A DNA stretch of 64,000 bases from Adhaeribacter aquaticus DSM 16391 (GTDB taxonomy: Bacteria > Bacteroidota > Bacteroidia > Cytophagales > Hymenobacteraceae). Both the position numbers and the translations under genes were made by a program. Positions 53,045-62,553 of the stretch are shown one piece after another; position 1 is the stretch's first letter, and the number at the start of each line of letters is the position of its first letter. The stretch spans positions 3,800,634 through 3,864,633 of the forward strand of contig NZ_KI421517.1 in NCBI RefSeq assembly GCF_000473365.1. The letters are read 5' to 3'. The notes below the pieces were generated by a model. That model ran no database searches. It saw nothing but the letters and a program-made list of their open reading frames with translations, and had not been told where the DNA came from.

Positions 53045-53095
53045 AAGCCTAAAGCAATTAAATTATACTTATCAGAAAAAAAGAACTCGTTAAGC

Positions 53096-53764
53096 ATGAA
53101 TCCGAAGAAAATAGCTGGCGAAAAAGCTGTAGAATTTGTAACAGATAATATGGTGGTAGGGTTGGGAACTGGTTCTACAGCGTTTTTTGCTATACAGAAA
53201 CTGGGAGAACGGGTGCAGGAAGGCTTACAGATTAAGGCCATTGCTACTTCCCTGGCTTCCGAAAATTTAGCCCGGGAGCTGCAAATTCCGCTCACTACTT
53301 TTGCTGAAGTTGACTTTCTGGATGTGACTATTGATGGTGCCGATGAAGTTGATGAGAACAATAACCTAATAAAAGGGGGAGGAGGGGCATTACTTCGCGA
53401 AAAAGTTGTGGCTTATCATTCAAAAAAATTTCTGGTTATTGTAGATGAAACTAAACTGGTGGAGAGGCTGGGTAAGTTTGCATTACCCATAGAGATTGTA
53501 CCTTTTGGTGCCGACTTAACCCTGAAACAATTACAAAAATTGGGCGGTAATCCTTTAATAAGGCAAGCAAACGGACAGAAATTTATAACTGATAACGGCA
53601 ATTTAATTGTTGATTGTCAATTTTATCCCATTGAAAATCCCGCCAAGCTAAACCAGGATCTTCACCTAATACCGGGGGTGGTAGAGACTGGTATCTTCCT
53701 CAACGAAATGGTTCATGCCATCATTTCTGCTTCCGACACCGGTGCAATAACTTTAAGAACTTAA
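53096..53764 (+). CDS. rpiA: ribose-5-phosphate isomerase A
   Basis: This 222-residue protein matches RpiA over its full length, with the phosphate-binding motif GLGTGSTAFFAI, the active-site block TIDGADEVD and the KGGGGALLREK loop. It interconverts ribose-5-phosphate and ribulose-5-phosphate in the cytoplasm, in the pentose phosphate pathway. It lies 51 bases after the acetyltransferase gene and so may share its transcript. It is convergent with wrbA across a hairpin. Confidence 0.93.
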   Translation: MNPKKIAGEKAVEFVTDNMVVGLGTGSTAFFAIQKLGERVQEGLQIKAIATSLASENLARELQIPLTTFAEVDFLDVTIDGADEVDENNNLIKGGGGALLREKVVAYHSKKFLVIVDETKLVERLGKFALPIEIVPFGADLTLKQLQKLGGNPLIRQANGQKFITDNGNLIVDCQFYPIENPAKLNQDLHLIPGVVETGIFLNEMVHAIISASDTGAITLRT

Positions 53765-53772
53765 CTTGGAAA

Positions 53773-53828
53773 AGCAGGCTAATTTCTGGTGAATTACCTT
53801 ACAGGGTTATTGCTGAAATTAGCCTGCT
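53773..53828. terminator. bidirectional hairpin between rpiA and wrbA
   Basis: AGCAGGCTAATTTC (53773-53786) is a perfect inverted repeat of GAAATTAGCCTGCT (53815-53828), separated by a 28-base loop, between convergent genes. Confidence 0.65.
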
Positions 53829-53836
53829 GAAATTAA

Positions 53837-54454
53837 TTATTGGCCACCAGCTAATCCATTCTTTACCCAATTGGCTACCATTACCGTACGTTTTGCCTGG
53901 TGAATGGCAGCTTCCCGGGCATCATTCTGGATGCCTTCCCTATTAACAGTTACACTAGTGCCATAAGGATTACCACCAGCGCCAAAAATAACCTGATCGG
54001 TGTAGCCCGGGGCAGCGATAATAGCTCCCCAGTGGAACATCATGGTATACAGCGAAAGTAAGGTGGCTTCCTGTCCTCCGTGCGGATTTTGTGCACTGGT
54101 CATGGCACTTACTACTTTATTAGCTAATTTACCATTAAACCATAAACCACCGGTAGAGTCCAGAAATTCTTTTAGTTGAGCCGCCATGACGCCATAGCGG
54201 GTAGGTACACTAAAAATTATACCATCTGCCCATTCCAGGTCAGCCAAAGATACTTCGGGTTCTTCTTTTACAGCTTCTACGTGGGCTTGCCAGGCCGGAT
54301 TTTGAGCAATGGCTTCGGGCGGTGCCAGTTCCTTTACTTTAAGAATTTTTACATCTGCTCCTGCCTGCTGGGCACCTTCGGCTGCCCATTTAGATAATTG
54401 GTAATTAGTGCCGGTAGCACTGTAGTAGATAATCGCCAAATTTACGTTTGCCAT
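53837..54454 (-). CDS. wrbA: NAD(P)H:quinone oxidoreductase WrbA
   Basis: This 205-residue flavodoxin-like protein shows WrbA hallmarks: the FMN-binding opening YYSATGTNYQLSKW, the PTRYGVMAAQLKEFLD segment, and the TSAQNPHGGQEATLLSLY loop. It reduces quinones by two electrons with NAD(P)H and FMN, avoiding semiquinones. This fits the quinone-stress genes opposite it. It starts 9 bases after the stop of the truncated aldehyde dehydrogenase gene on the same strand and probably shares its promoter. Confidence 0.9.
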   Translation of the reverse strand: MANVNLAIIYYSATGTNYQLSKWAAEGAQQAGADVKILKVKELAPPEAIAQNPAWQAHVEAVKEEPEVSLADLEWADGIIFSVPTRYGVMAAQLKEFLDSTGGLWFNGKLANKVVSAMTSAQNPHGGQEATLLSLYTMMFHWGAIIAAPGYTDQVIFGAGGNPYGTSVTVNREGIQNDAREAAIHQAKRTVMVANWVKNGLAGGQ

Positions 54455-54463
54455 AGTTTTATT

Positions 54464-54901
54464 TTAGTTATGGATAAGAGATATGAATATATTTTTTTGA
54501 CCAGGTACAGAGGCGTTTGGAATAATACCGTGCATTCGGGTTGGAAACGATGAACCTTCAACTATTAGGTCATGGGTTTGCTGCACTTCCATGTTTGCTT
54601 TTATTACTGTTCTATCAACTTCTTTAACCAGCCAGTCCACGACTTCGGCTTTTCGCTCTTTTAAAAGGTTGGCTGCTTTAAGTAATATTTCCTGTCGCTC
54701 AAGGGTTTTGGTGTTGCGCCAGGAATTAGCGGTACCTTTGGCTACGGCAAATGCCCGGTTTTCGTATTCTTTACTGGTGCGGGCAACCGTATTTAAAATA
54801 GCATCATCATAAGGGTTTAAGTTATCCGGGGTAAAAGCTTCGCCACCATCGAGCCATTGGCCTTCAATAAATTGCTTATTCAGCTCCTGTAATGCCGTCA
54901 T
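54464..54901 (-). pseudogene. truncated aldehyde dehydrogenase
   Basis: The 145 residues match only the N-terminal quarter of an aldehyde dehydrogenase (normally about 480): FIEGQWLDGG, an NPYDDAIL motif, the RQEILLKAANLLKERK helix and the VPGQKN segment that normally leads into the Rossmann domain. The cofactor domain and the catalytic Cys/Glu are absent. After the KN residues the frame ends within 11 codons and wrbA starts 9 bases later, so the rest was probably deleted with wrbA joined behind. An annotated short gene would be misleading. Confidence 0.8.
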
Positions 54902-55144
54902 CTGTTAGAGTAGTAGGTGAACCCGTAGTTTTACCGGCCTTTTTATATTTTTGTTTTTATAAGCCTTTCAAGATCAATTATAATGGATTACAAAATAGCC
55001 AGGAGATGCGGAAGAATAGCAGGAAAAGGAGGTAAAGGCTTAAAAGGGTGCTAAACCATATTCAATAAAAAAATTAATCTTTTTTGGTCAGTAGCTAACT
55101 AAAGAATATTTCTTAATTTAATGCCTTACTAAATATTAACGGGG

Positions 55145-56095
55145 ATGCCCTTTCAGGTAAATTTTAAAGGAGAAAATGTTATTGCCATTGAAGAAAGCCA
55201 AACCTTATTGGAGGCGTCGCTGGCAGCAGGAATTCCGCATTACCATGCTTGTGGCGGTAATGGCCAGTGTTCTACCTGTCGGGTTTTAGTCCTGGAAGGT
55301 GCGGAGCAACTTTCGGAACAGAATAGTTGCGAACGGGTAGCCAGGCAAGTAAGAAAGTTTGCTGATGATATCCGATTAGCCTGCCAAATAAAAGTAAAAG
55401 GAGATGGGCTTATCGTGCAACGGATAGTAAAAGATGAAACCGACCGTTTCTTATTTATCAATAACGACGGGGAGGACCTGCATCAGGTAACGGGTATCCG
55501 GAAGAAACTGGTGTTATTTTTTATTGATATCCGGAATTTTACTCCTTTTATAGAAAGTAATCTTCCTTTTGATGTCATTCATATTATGCGCCGGGCCTTT
55601 GCTATTTTTAAAAATGCAATAGAACAATACAACGGTAAAATTATAGATACGGCCGGCGATGGTTTATATGCCGTTTTTGGGTTGGAATCAAAAATAAAAA
55701 CTTCCTTAGATTCGGCTGTACTGGCAGGTCTTAAAATATTAGAGGATATCAAGATCTTCAATAATACTTACCTGCGTCCTTATTTTAACCACCAGTTTGA
55801 GGTAGGAATTGGGGTGCACGCGGGTAAAGTTATTTATGGCAATGTAGGAATTGGCCTAAATGATAACTTAACAGTGATGGGCTACCCGGTAAATATTGCA
55901 GCCCGACTTCAGGCTGCTACCAAAGAAGTAAACAACAGCTTTGTCATTTCTGAATATGCTTACCAGTTACTTAAAAAGCCACCTTATGCAGTAGGAACTG
56001 CCCGGCTTACCTTAAAAGGGATAAGTGCCCCATTTGAAGTAAAATTAATAGGTAAACCTTACCAACCAGTGGTCGCTTTTGCTAAAAATGATTAG
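55145..56095 (+). CDS. [2Fe-2S] ferredoxin fused to class III nucleotide cyclase
   Basis: This 316-residue protein has an N-terminal [2Fe-2S] ferredoxin domain (cysteines C36, C42, C45 and C80) and a C-terminal class III cyclase domain (about 120-290). The two metal aspartates (D128 in FFIDIRNF, D172 in DTAGDGLY) and the transition-state pair N250/R254 in VNIAARL are present. At the position that selects adenine in adenylyl cyclases (four residues before D172) there is Asp168 rather than Lys; the partner position is Thr243. It is soluble. The redox centre probably controls cyclase activity; the product, cAMP, cGMP or another, is open. Confidence 0.87.
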   Translation: MPFQVNFKGENVIAIEESQTLLEASLAAGIPHYHACGGNGQCSTCRVLVLEGAEQLSEQNSCERVARQVRKFADDIRLACQIKVKGDGLIVQRIVKDETDRFLFINNDGEDLHQVTGIRKKLVLFFIDIRNFTPFIESNLPFDVIHIMRRAFAIFKNAIEQYNGKIIDTAGDGLYAVFGLESKIKTSLDSAVLAGLKILEDIKIFNNTYLRPYFNHQFEVGIGVHAGKVIYGNVGIGLNDNLTVMGYPVNIAARLQAATKEVNNSFVISEYAYQLLKKPPYAVGTARLTLKGISAPFEVKLIGKPYQPVVAFAKND

Positions 56096-56128
56096 GTTAC
56101 TAGTTTAATTTTATATTGGGAAAAAAAG

Positions 56129-57361
56129 TTAAACAACTCCTATGTCCGGCTCTCTAACTTTAAGGGATTTTTGAATACCAAAAGTTAAAACAACATTAAT
56201 TCCGGCCATAAGGCAAAGAACCGCTAAAAACCAGAATATTCCCATGTGCTGAATAAGGAAACCACCAATAAAGGGCGTAAATGCCTGGGCGATCAAAGGG
56301 GGACGAGCTAGGGTCCCCATTATACTGGCATAAGAACCAGAACCAAAGATATAAAGCGGTAAGGTTCCGCGTAAAATTGAGCGCATACCATTTCCCAGGC
56401 CGTACATTATTATTCCTAAAAAGGCCATTTGGGGAAAAAACAACAACAGTCCTAACCCGGCTAAAACTCCTACCGCCGACATAATGGAAGTTTTTACAGG
56501 AGATCTTTTAGGCAAAATAACTTCTAAAATTCTGACCCCAACCTGGCTTGGACCTAGCAAAGCTCCTAAACCAATGGCTACCGCTTTGGGCAGCTTCCTG
56601 TCTAATAATATATCTATTAAATGCAAGGAAACAGCTGTCATTAAAACTGCACTAATGGTGAAACTAAAAAGCAGGAAATAATAGACGGTGGGCCGTTTAG
56701 GAGTTGCAGGTGTTGATTCTATACTGAATAAAGTATTGTTTTTTACTTTGCCTGTACGATAAGCAGCTAGAGTATAATAATGAATAGGAAATATACTGAC
56801 AAATAAAAGTACGGCGTAAAGTTGGCAGGTGGTGCGCCAGTCGAAATACTCCAGCAGGATAGAAAGAGCTGGCCAGACCAGGGTAGTGCAAAATCCGGAA
56901 ATTAAGGTGATTTGGGTGATAGCCTTACTGGCATTTGTGCCATATTTTTTTCCTAAAGAAGCAAATAATGTATCGTAGAGGCCCATGGCCATACCAATGC
57001 CAATAATAACCCAACCGGTTATAAACAAGGCAATATGGGTTGATAATGATAACACCACTAACCCGGCACCAATAACAAAACCACTGTATAAAAGAAAATG
57101 ATAGTTTTCCTGGGAATTAATTTTTTTTCCAATGGTAGGAGCTAAAAGTCCGGATAGTAGTAATGCCAGGGATAAGGATCCGTAAACCAGTTCTGGGGAC
57201 CAGCCTGTTTCCTGCATGATAGGTTTAGCCAGAATGGCTAATAAAAAAAAAGAGCCCCCCCATAAAATAATTTGTCCTATGCCCAATAAAATATTACTGA
57301 ATAAAGCGGGTGCGTTAGGTTTTACTTCTGGGGAGTTCAATATAATTGTTTTAAAAGCCAA
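56129..57361 (-). CDS. MFS transporter
   Basis: This 410-residue membrane protein has about 12 hydrophobic segments with the major facilitator pattern, including a GIGMAMGLYDTLFASLGKKYG segment in the first half and GLGNGMRSILRGTLPLYIFG in the second. It is of the multidrug/monocarboxylate-like general type; the substrate is unknown. It is convergent with the cyclase gene with 33 bases between. No regulator is next to it. Confidence 0.85.
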   Translation of the reverse strand: MAFKTIILNSPEVKPNAPALFSNILLGIGQIILWGGSFFLLAILAKPIMQETGWSPELVYGSLSLALLLSGLLAPTIGKKINSQENYHFLLYSGFVIGAGLVVLSLSTHIALFITGWVIIGIGMAMGLYDTLFASLGKKYGTNASKAITQITLISGFCTTLVWPALSILLEYFDWRTTCQLYAVLLFVSIFPIHYYTLAAYRTGKVKNNTLFSIESTPATPKRPTVYYFLLFSFTISAVLMTAVSLHLIDILLDRKLPKAVAIGLGALLGPSQVGVRILEVILPKRSPVKTSIMSAVGVLAGLGLLLFFPQMAFLGIIMYGLGNGMRSILRGTLPLYIFGSGSYASIMGTLARPPLIAQAFTPFIGGFLIQHMGIFWFLAVLCLMAGINVVLTFGIQKSLKVREPDIGVV

Positions 57362-57479
57362 ATTTCTTAAAGAAAACTTTAATAAACACAGGGATAATTA
57401 TATTTTAAGAATAGCTAATTAACGGAGGTGGAAATTTTAAGTATAACAGTAAAGCTATAAAACAACTAAATAAACAACT

Positions 57480-57857
57480 ATGGGATTTTTTTCAGGATTA
57501 ATTGGCAATGCAGGGGTAATGCAACCCAACGAAATACAAAAAGAGTACGGCAATTTGCTCGCTCCCAATGAACAGATAGAGATAGGCTTTAAGCTTATAA
57601 GGGATGTGTTTGTGTTTACCAATAAAAGGCTTATACTAGTTGATAAGCATGGGCTTACTGGCAAACGAACTGAATACATGTCCATCATGTACAAAAGCAT
57701 TTCCAGATTTAGCATAGAAACTGCAGGTCATTTTGAATTAGATGCTGAATTAAAAATTTGGCTGTCAAATGAATTGACCCCAAGTATTGCTAAAAAATTT
57801 AATAAGCAGGTGAATGTGTACGATCTGCAGAAAGTACTGGCCCAGCATGTTATGTAA
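57480..57857 (+). CDS. bacterial PH-domain protein
   Basis: This 125-residue protein is a single bacterial PH-like domain (PF08000/DUF1696 type) with the FVFTNKRLILVDKHGLTGKRTEY signature. Such small proteins are of unknown function; this one has no membrane segment. A hairpin (57899-57924) follows 42 bases after its stop, with one mismatch and no T-tract. It is probably transcribed alone. Confidence 0.78.
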   Translation: MGFFSGLIGNAGVMQPNEIQKEYGNLLAPNEQIEIGFKLIRDVFVFTNKRLILVDKHGLTGKRTEYMSIMYKSISRFSIETAGHFELDAELKIWLSNELTPSIAKKFNKQVNVYDLQKVLAQHVM

Positions 57858-57944
57858 ATAAAAAACCGGTCAAGACTAAATATTTCGATAGCAAAGTGCC
57901 AGGCAAATCTTATACTTTGCCAGGTTCCTGCTTAGTTTTGTGCT

Positions 57945-58352
57945 ATGGTAATTAAAAAAATAACACCTGAAGATACCTGGCCTATCCGGCAGAAAGTAAT
58001 GTGGCCAGATAAGCCAATTAGTTTTGTTAAGCTGGAAGAAGATAAGAATGGTACGCATTACGGGCTTTATCAGGATGAGGTGTTGACTTCTGTTGTTTCT
58101 GTATTTGAGGTTAATGGAGAAATTCAGTTCCGGAAATTTGCGACCTTGCAGGATAAGCAAAAAAGAGGGTTTGGCACCTTACTTCTGAATCATGTATTAG
58201 CTGAAGCCAGAAGCAGAAAAGCAAAAAAAGTTTGGTGTAATGCCCGGGTCCATAAAAAAGGATATTATGAGAAGTTCGGTTTGGCAGATACCCACCAGCG
58301 GTTCGCTAAAGCAGGAAAGGAATATACTATTATGGAATTAATTTTAATTTAA
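57945..58352 (+). CDS. GNAT N-acetyltransferase
   Basis: This 135-residue protein is a GNAT acetyltransferase with an acetyl-CoA loop in KQKRGFGTLLLNHVLAEA and the KGYYEKFGL segment in the C-terminal half. It is soluble. A TAGTTTTG sequence at 57933-57940 could be a -7 element, but it would leave almost no leader. A bidirectional terminator follows its stop. The target is unknown. Confidence 0.82.
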   Translation: MVIKKITPEDTWPIRQKVMWPDKPISFVKLEEDKNGTHYGLYQDEVLTSVVSVFEVNGEIQFRKFATLQDKQKRGFGTLLLNHVLAEARSRKAKKVWCNARVHKKGYYEKFGLADTHQRFAKAGKEYTIMELILI

Positions 58353-58396
58353 GTAAGATTAGCTTAATTAAAGGTATATGAATCTGTTTAACTAAA

Positions 58397-58429
58397 AAAG
58401 CCACCGGCTATATTATAACCAGTGGCTTT
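58397..58429. terminator. bidirectional terminator
   Basis: AAAGCCACCGG (58397-58407) and CCAGTGGCTTT (58419-58429) form an 11-base stem with one mismatch, flanked by A- and T-rich runs between convergent genes. Confidence 0.82.
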
Positions 58430-58450
58430 AGCCTGCTTCAAAGGTTTACT

Positions 58451-59245
58451 TTAAATGCCTAAAGCTCTTCTTTTTAAAACAGCAAATTCTTCGTTTGTAA
58501 TAGAACCTCTTTCGCGTAGTTGTTCCAGTCTTTCAATTGTTGCGATAGAATCTTCTACTGATTTAGGATTATTATCCTGGTTATCAGTATTAAAAGGCTC
58601 ATTAGTATCGTAGAAGGTTGAGCTGTTACGGTTAGTGTCATAAGTCCCGGTATCTTCCGGAGCATTATAAAACCGATTTTCATTATAATAATCAGATGCG
58701 TAAAAATCGTTAGAAAGTGGTTGAGCAGCTGCAGGTCGAGACAAAGGTACCTGGTTGTTGTCTGAGAAAGTATGATCCGTGTTCCGGTGATCCGCTATAT
58801 CATAATCAGTTCTATTTTGATCGGAAGTAGGGTGAAGGGTATTATGTTGCGATTTCATAAATAAATCACGCACCGAATATTCATAATCCTCCGGAATAGG
58901 ACCCCCGCCATAAACTGGATAGTTGGAGAGGGAATTGGAATCAATAAAGGAAACAAAGATATTATTCCTTTTTTTATCCAGGGCAGCTGCTCCAATTGGT
59001 ATTAACAGGTAAGGATCATACTCAGATTTAAAAAATTTTCTTTCGGCAACCACATATAAATAACGTACTTTCATGGCTGTAGGATCAAAAATTAAATCCC
59101 GGACAACGCCAAAATATTCTCCGTCTGATCCTACTACACGCCAACCTAAAACATTTGGATTGTCTTTAGCTATCTCATAATCCTTCATACCACTCAACGG
59201 TACAAGCCTATCCGTATCGACATATTTTATATTATCATTTCTCAT
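58451..59245 (-). CDS. PRC-barrel protein with C-terminal SHOCT-like segment
   Basis: This 264-residue protein has an N-terminal PRC-barrel domain (about 20-125: VLGWRVVGSDGEYFGVVRDLI and VRYLYVVAER), a disordered Asn/Asp/Tyr-rich linker (about 130-225) and a C-terminal IERLEQLRERGSITNEEFAV segment typical of SHOCT. There is no signal peptide. PRC-barrel proteins bind RNA or other proteins in stress and photosynthesis settings; here the role is unknown. It is the second SHOCT-bearing protein in the window. Confidence 0.82.
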   Translation of the reverse strand: MRNDNIKYVDTDRLVPLSGMKDYEIAKDNPNVLGWRVVGSDGEYFGVVRDLIFDPTAMKVRYLYVVAERKFFKSEYDPYLLIPIGAAALDKKRNNIFVSFIDSNSLSNYPVYGGGPIPEDYEYSVRDLFMKSQHNTLHPTSDQNRTDYDIADHRNTDHTFSDNNQVPLSRPAAAQPLSNDFYASDYYNENRFYNAPEDTGTYDTNRNSSTFYDTNEPFNTDNQDNNPKSVEDSIATIERLEQLRERGSITNEEFAVLKRRALGI

Positions 59246-59291
59246 AGCTTTATTCCTTTAGTTTTTTCAATCTATTTTTCCTATTGTCTCT

Positions 59292-59483
59292 TTAAGCAGC
59301 CCAGGAGTGCTCCTTATCAGTTATAATAAATCCGGTTCCCGGAGTTTCCTGAATGGTTTCGGAAGAATCTCTTTTATAAGCAAACTCATAAACAGCATAC
59401 GCCACTAAAGCCAAAAAAATCAGGATAAGAATCCAGGCCCAACCTGAGTTACTTTTTTTCTTTACAATTTTTATTTCTGCCAT
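59292..59483 (-). CDS. small single-pass membrane protein
   Basis: From the ATG at 59483 the product has 63 residues: a basic N-terminus (KIVKKKSNS), one transmembrane segment (GWAWILILIFLALVAYAVYEF) and a short polar tail. I prefer this start because the upstream ATG at 59543 adds a non-hydrophobic stretch typical of unrelated frame. It lies 46 bases upstream of the PRC-barrel gene on the same strand and may be cotranscribed. The function is unknown. Confidence 0.6.
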   Translation of the reverse strand: MAEIKIVKKKSNSGWAWILILIFLALVAYAVYEFAYKRDSSETIQETPGTGFIITDKEHSWAA

Positions 59484-59543
59484 CTTTTTTAATTTTTGAT
59501 TACTAAAACCTTTATTAGTACTATTTCCAGGTTCCAATGCCAA

Positions 59544-60086
59544 GGTTTTGTATTTCTACTATTTATAAACCTCTATTTGAAGAATCTTATCCAATTATTT
59601 TACTTTATAATTTTTCAAATTCTAGTAAAACCTGGTTGTACTACTTGTCAATATTGTAATACGCTGAATTTCAATAGTAGTTAAAAGGTGTAATTTGTTT
59701 TAAACAAAAAATGATTTAGTAATAAAGTGAGTTTTAATAATCCTGATGATAGGAATGGATCCAGAATACTTGAGTTATTAATTGGCAGTAGTAACTAATT
59801 GCCAAAGCCTTTGGCTACCTGAAAAATAACAGAACTAAAAACTAATGCTGTACCTGGTTCCAAATAATTAATTCCTATAAGAAGTTAAGTAGTAAAAGAT
59901 CAGAAGAATAGTAACTAGTAAATTTTATTAGGTTAATATTATTTAAAATTTTAAATAAGGCTTGGTAATGTGTGTAACAGAAAATTAACCTCTATATTTT
60001 AAATAGTTTTGTTATGAAAAAAGACTAAATTGTTTTGTTCAGATTTTGCCGATCTGAAGTTTTACCGCCACTCATATTCCACCACC
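59544..60086. other. intergenic region upstream of Tat-exported protein
   Basis: This AT-rich spacer contains TAGTTTTG at 60004-60011, a match to the -7 consensus, 75 bases upstream of the next gene, but no -33 partner at the right distance. Nothing else is visible. Confidence 0.4.
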
Positions 60087-62285
60087 ATGCAAAGAAGAGA
60101 TTTTATTAAAAGTACGGCCGTTGTGGGCGGTGCTTTTGCCCTGACCGGAACTTCTACCTTAGTTCAGGCTTCCAATTTAGCAGATACTCCCTGGTTCGAT
60201 CGTTCTATGCGGTGGGCGCAACTGGCCTTTGTAGAAAGTGACCCCGGGAATTATGATCCTGATTTTTGGTTGGATTATTTTAAAAGCCTGCATGCGGATG
60301 GCGTGTTGTTAAGTGCCGGCGGAATAGTGGCTTTTTACCCCACCAAAGTACCGTTGCATTACCGCAGTGCCTGGCTTAAAGATCAGGATGTGCTTGGGTA
60401 CCTGGTAAATGGCTGCCGGAAAATGAACATGTCCATAATTCTGCGCACCGATCCGCATGCAGCTCGTCAAAATGTGTATGAAGCGCATCCTGATTGGATA
60501 CATACCCTGGCAGATGGCAGTAAGCGAAAGCACTGGGCTAACCCGGAGTTGTGGGTAACCTGTGCTCTTGGCCCGTATAATTTTGAATTTATGAGGCAGG
60601 TAAACCAGGAAATAACGCAGCGTTACAAACCCGATGCAATTTTCTCTAATCGCTGGTCGGGCCACGGAATTTGCTATTGCGAACACTGTAAAAAGAATTT
60701 TAAAGCTTACTCCGGATTTGAACTGCCTCTATCTACTTCGGTCAACAACAGTACGGCCATGGCATCCGGCGATAAAAATGATTTGGTTTACCGTAAATAT
60801 ATAACCTGGCGTACGGATCGTTTAAAGGAACTATGGTTTTTATGGGACAAGGAGATCAGGAAACAAAAATCTACAGCCCGTTTTATTCCGAATGGTTTTC
60901 CGGATAAACTACTTACCGGTAAGCATTCTGATTTCTTTTTTGCCGACCAGCAAGCCCGGAGTGGTGTTATTCCGCCCTGGTCTAACGGTAAGCACGCGAA
61001 GGAACTGCGGGCTACCATGGGCATGAAGCCGCAGGTAGGCATTTTTAGCGTAGGAATAGAAGAGCAATATCGTTGGAAAGATTCGGTGCAGGATAATTCG
61101 GAAATCCGGATTTGGGTAGCCGAAGGCACTGCCAATGGCCTCTTGCCTTGTTTTGTAAAATTTGGTGGACAGATTTATGATAAACGCTGGATGGCCACAG
61201 TAGAAAACTTATATCAGAACTATTATAAAAATGAGAAATACCTCCGCAATACCGCTCCTTTAGCCCGGGTTGGCATTGTCTATTCAGAGCAAACAGATAA
61301 AAATTACGGCGGTAAAGCCTGGCAGAAAAATTACCATGACCATGCCAATGGCGTATATCACGCTCTGATTGAAGACCGGCTCCCGTTTGAAATGGTAAAT
61401 GATCGCCTGATGGATACCGAACACCTGAAACCTTATAAGCTTTTAATTTTACCTAATATTGCAGCGCTATCGGAAGGGCAATGTGAGCAACTGCGGCAAT
61501 TTGTGCAAAATGGAGGTAGCCTGGTGGCTACTTATGAAACTTCTTTGTACGATGAAGAAGGCAAACAGCGAATCAATTTTGGCTTAGCTGATTTACTAGG
61601 GGTTACTTATGCTCAGGGAGTAGAAGGCCCAATGCAGAACAGTTACCTGAACTTAAAAGCTGATCCGGCTACCAAACAATATCACCCGGTACTAAAAGGC
61701 CTGGAAGAAGCAAACCGGATAATTAATGCAACCCACCGCGTAAAGGTAAAGGCCAATACTAATTTCCCAAGCCCGGTAACCTTAGTGCCAACTTACCCCG
61801 ATTTGCCCATGGAAGACGTATTTCCGCGTCAAGGCGATACGGATATCCGGGAACTTTATTTGCGCGAAGTAGGGCAGGGGCGGGTAGCTTATATTCCCAG
61901 TGATCTGGATCGTACTTTCTGGCAAATTATGAGTACCGATCATAGCAAATTACTCCGGAATACCATTAGATGGGCCCTGAACGAAGAACCAATGGTAGAG
62001 GTAAAAGGTCCCGGCGTTATTGATGTAACTACCTGGCAACAGAAAAATTCCCTGACGGTGCACCTGGTAAATCTCACCAATCCGATGATGTTAAAAGGCC
62101 CTTTTCGGGAGTTGATACCGGTGGATACGCAGGTAAGTATCCGGGTGCCACAAAATAAGAAAGTTACCGCAGTACATTTGCTATTAAGTGGCCAGAAACC
62201 AGCCTTTGAAAATACAAGAGGTCTTATTCATTTAAAAGTAAATCAGCTTACAGACCATGAAATAATAGCCTTGGATTTTGCTTAA
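60087..62285 (+). CDS. Tat-exported glycoside-hydrolase-like protein with GATase-like domain
   Basis: From the ATG at 60087 the product is 732 residues with a twin-arginine signal (RRDFIKSTAVVGGAFAL), so I reject the start at 60030. The N-terminal part is a TIM-barrel-like region (WLDYFKSLHADGVLLSAGG, CYCEHCKKNFK), the middle (about 385-560) looks like the class I glutamine-amidotransferase-like trimerisation domain of GH42 beta-galactosidases (YKLLILPNIAALSEGQCEQL, FVQNGGSLVATYE), and a beta domain follows. Catalytic residues are not certain. A periplasmic glycosidase on sugars or fucosides is likely. Confidence 0.75.
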   Translation: MQRRDFIKSTAVVGGAFALTGTSTLVQASNLADTPWFDRSMRWAQLAFVESDPGNYDPDFWLDYFKSLHADGVLLSAGGIVAFYPTKVPLHYRSAWLKDQDVLGYLVNGCRKMNMSIILRTDPHAARQNVYEAHPDWIHTLADGSKRKHWANPELWVTCALGPYNFEFMRQVNQEITQRYKPDAIFSNRWSGHGICYCEHCKKNFKAYSGFELPLSTSVNNSTAMASGDKNDLVYRKYITWRTDRLKELWFLWDKEIRKQKSTARFIPNGFPDKLLTGKHSDFFFADQQARSGVIPPWSNGKHAKELRATMGMKPQVGIFSVGIEEQYRWKDSVQDNSEIRIWVAEGTANGLLPCFVKFGGQIYDKRWMATVENLYQNYYKNEKYLRNTAPLARVGIVYSEQTDKNYGGKAWQKNYHDHANGVYHALIEDRLPFEMVNDRLMDTEHLKPYKLLILPNIAALSEGQCEQLRQFVQNGGSLVATYETSLYDEEGKQRINFGLADLLGVTYAQGVEGPMQNSYLNLKADPATKQYHPVLKGLEEANRIINATHRVKVKANTNFPSPVTLVPTYPDLPMEDVFPRQGDTDIRELYLREVGQGRVAYIPSDLDRTFWQIMSTDHSKLLRNTIRWALNEEPMVEVKGPGVIDVTTWQQKNSLTVHLVNLTNPMMLKGPFRELIPVDTQVSIRVPQNKKVTAVHLLLSGQKPAFENTRGLIHLKVNQLTDHEIIALDFA

Positions 62286-62288
62286 TAT

Positions 62289-62323
62289 AAAAGCTCCTGG
62301 AGCAGAGCACTCCAGGAGCTTTA
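62289..62323. terminator. rho-independent terminator
   Basis: AAAGCTCCTGGAG (62290-62302) and CTCCAGGAGCTTT (62310-62322) form a perfect 13-base stem with a 7-base loop and a short T-run, 4 bases after the stop. Confidence 0.9.
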
Positions 62324-62553
62324 ACAATTACTCTTAATTTTATCTACGGGATAATCAAGAAGAAACATAGTATGCTAATTTATTCTAATATTTTAACTAT
62401 CACTTACAAGAAAATAATAAGCTTAAGCTAAGTTGGATAAAATACTTTCTCCTCTTGAAAATGTTTTATTGTAAGTTTTAAAAGTTGATAGTAAAAATTG
62501 TGAAATGAAATTAGCAAAGCTTAGTAGAACTACACATAGAAGCTGGCTAAATC

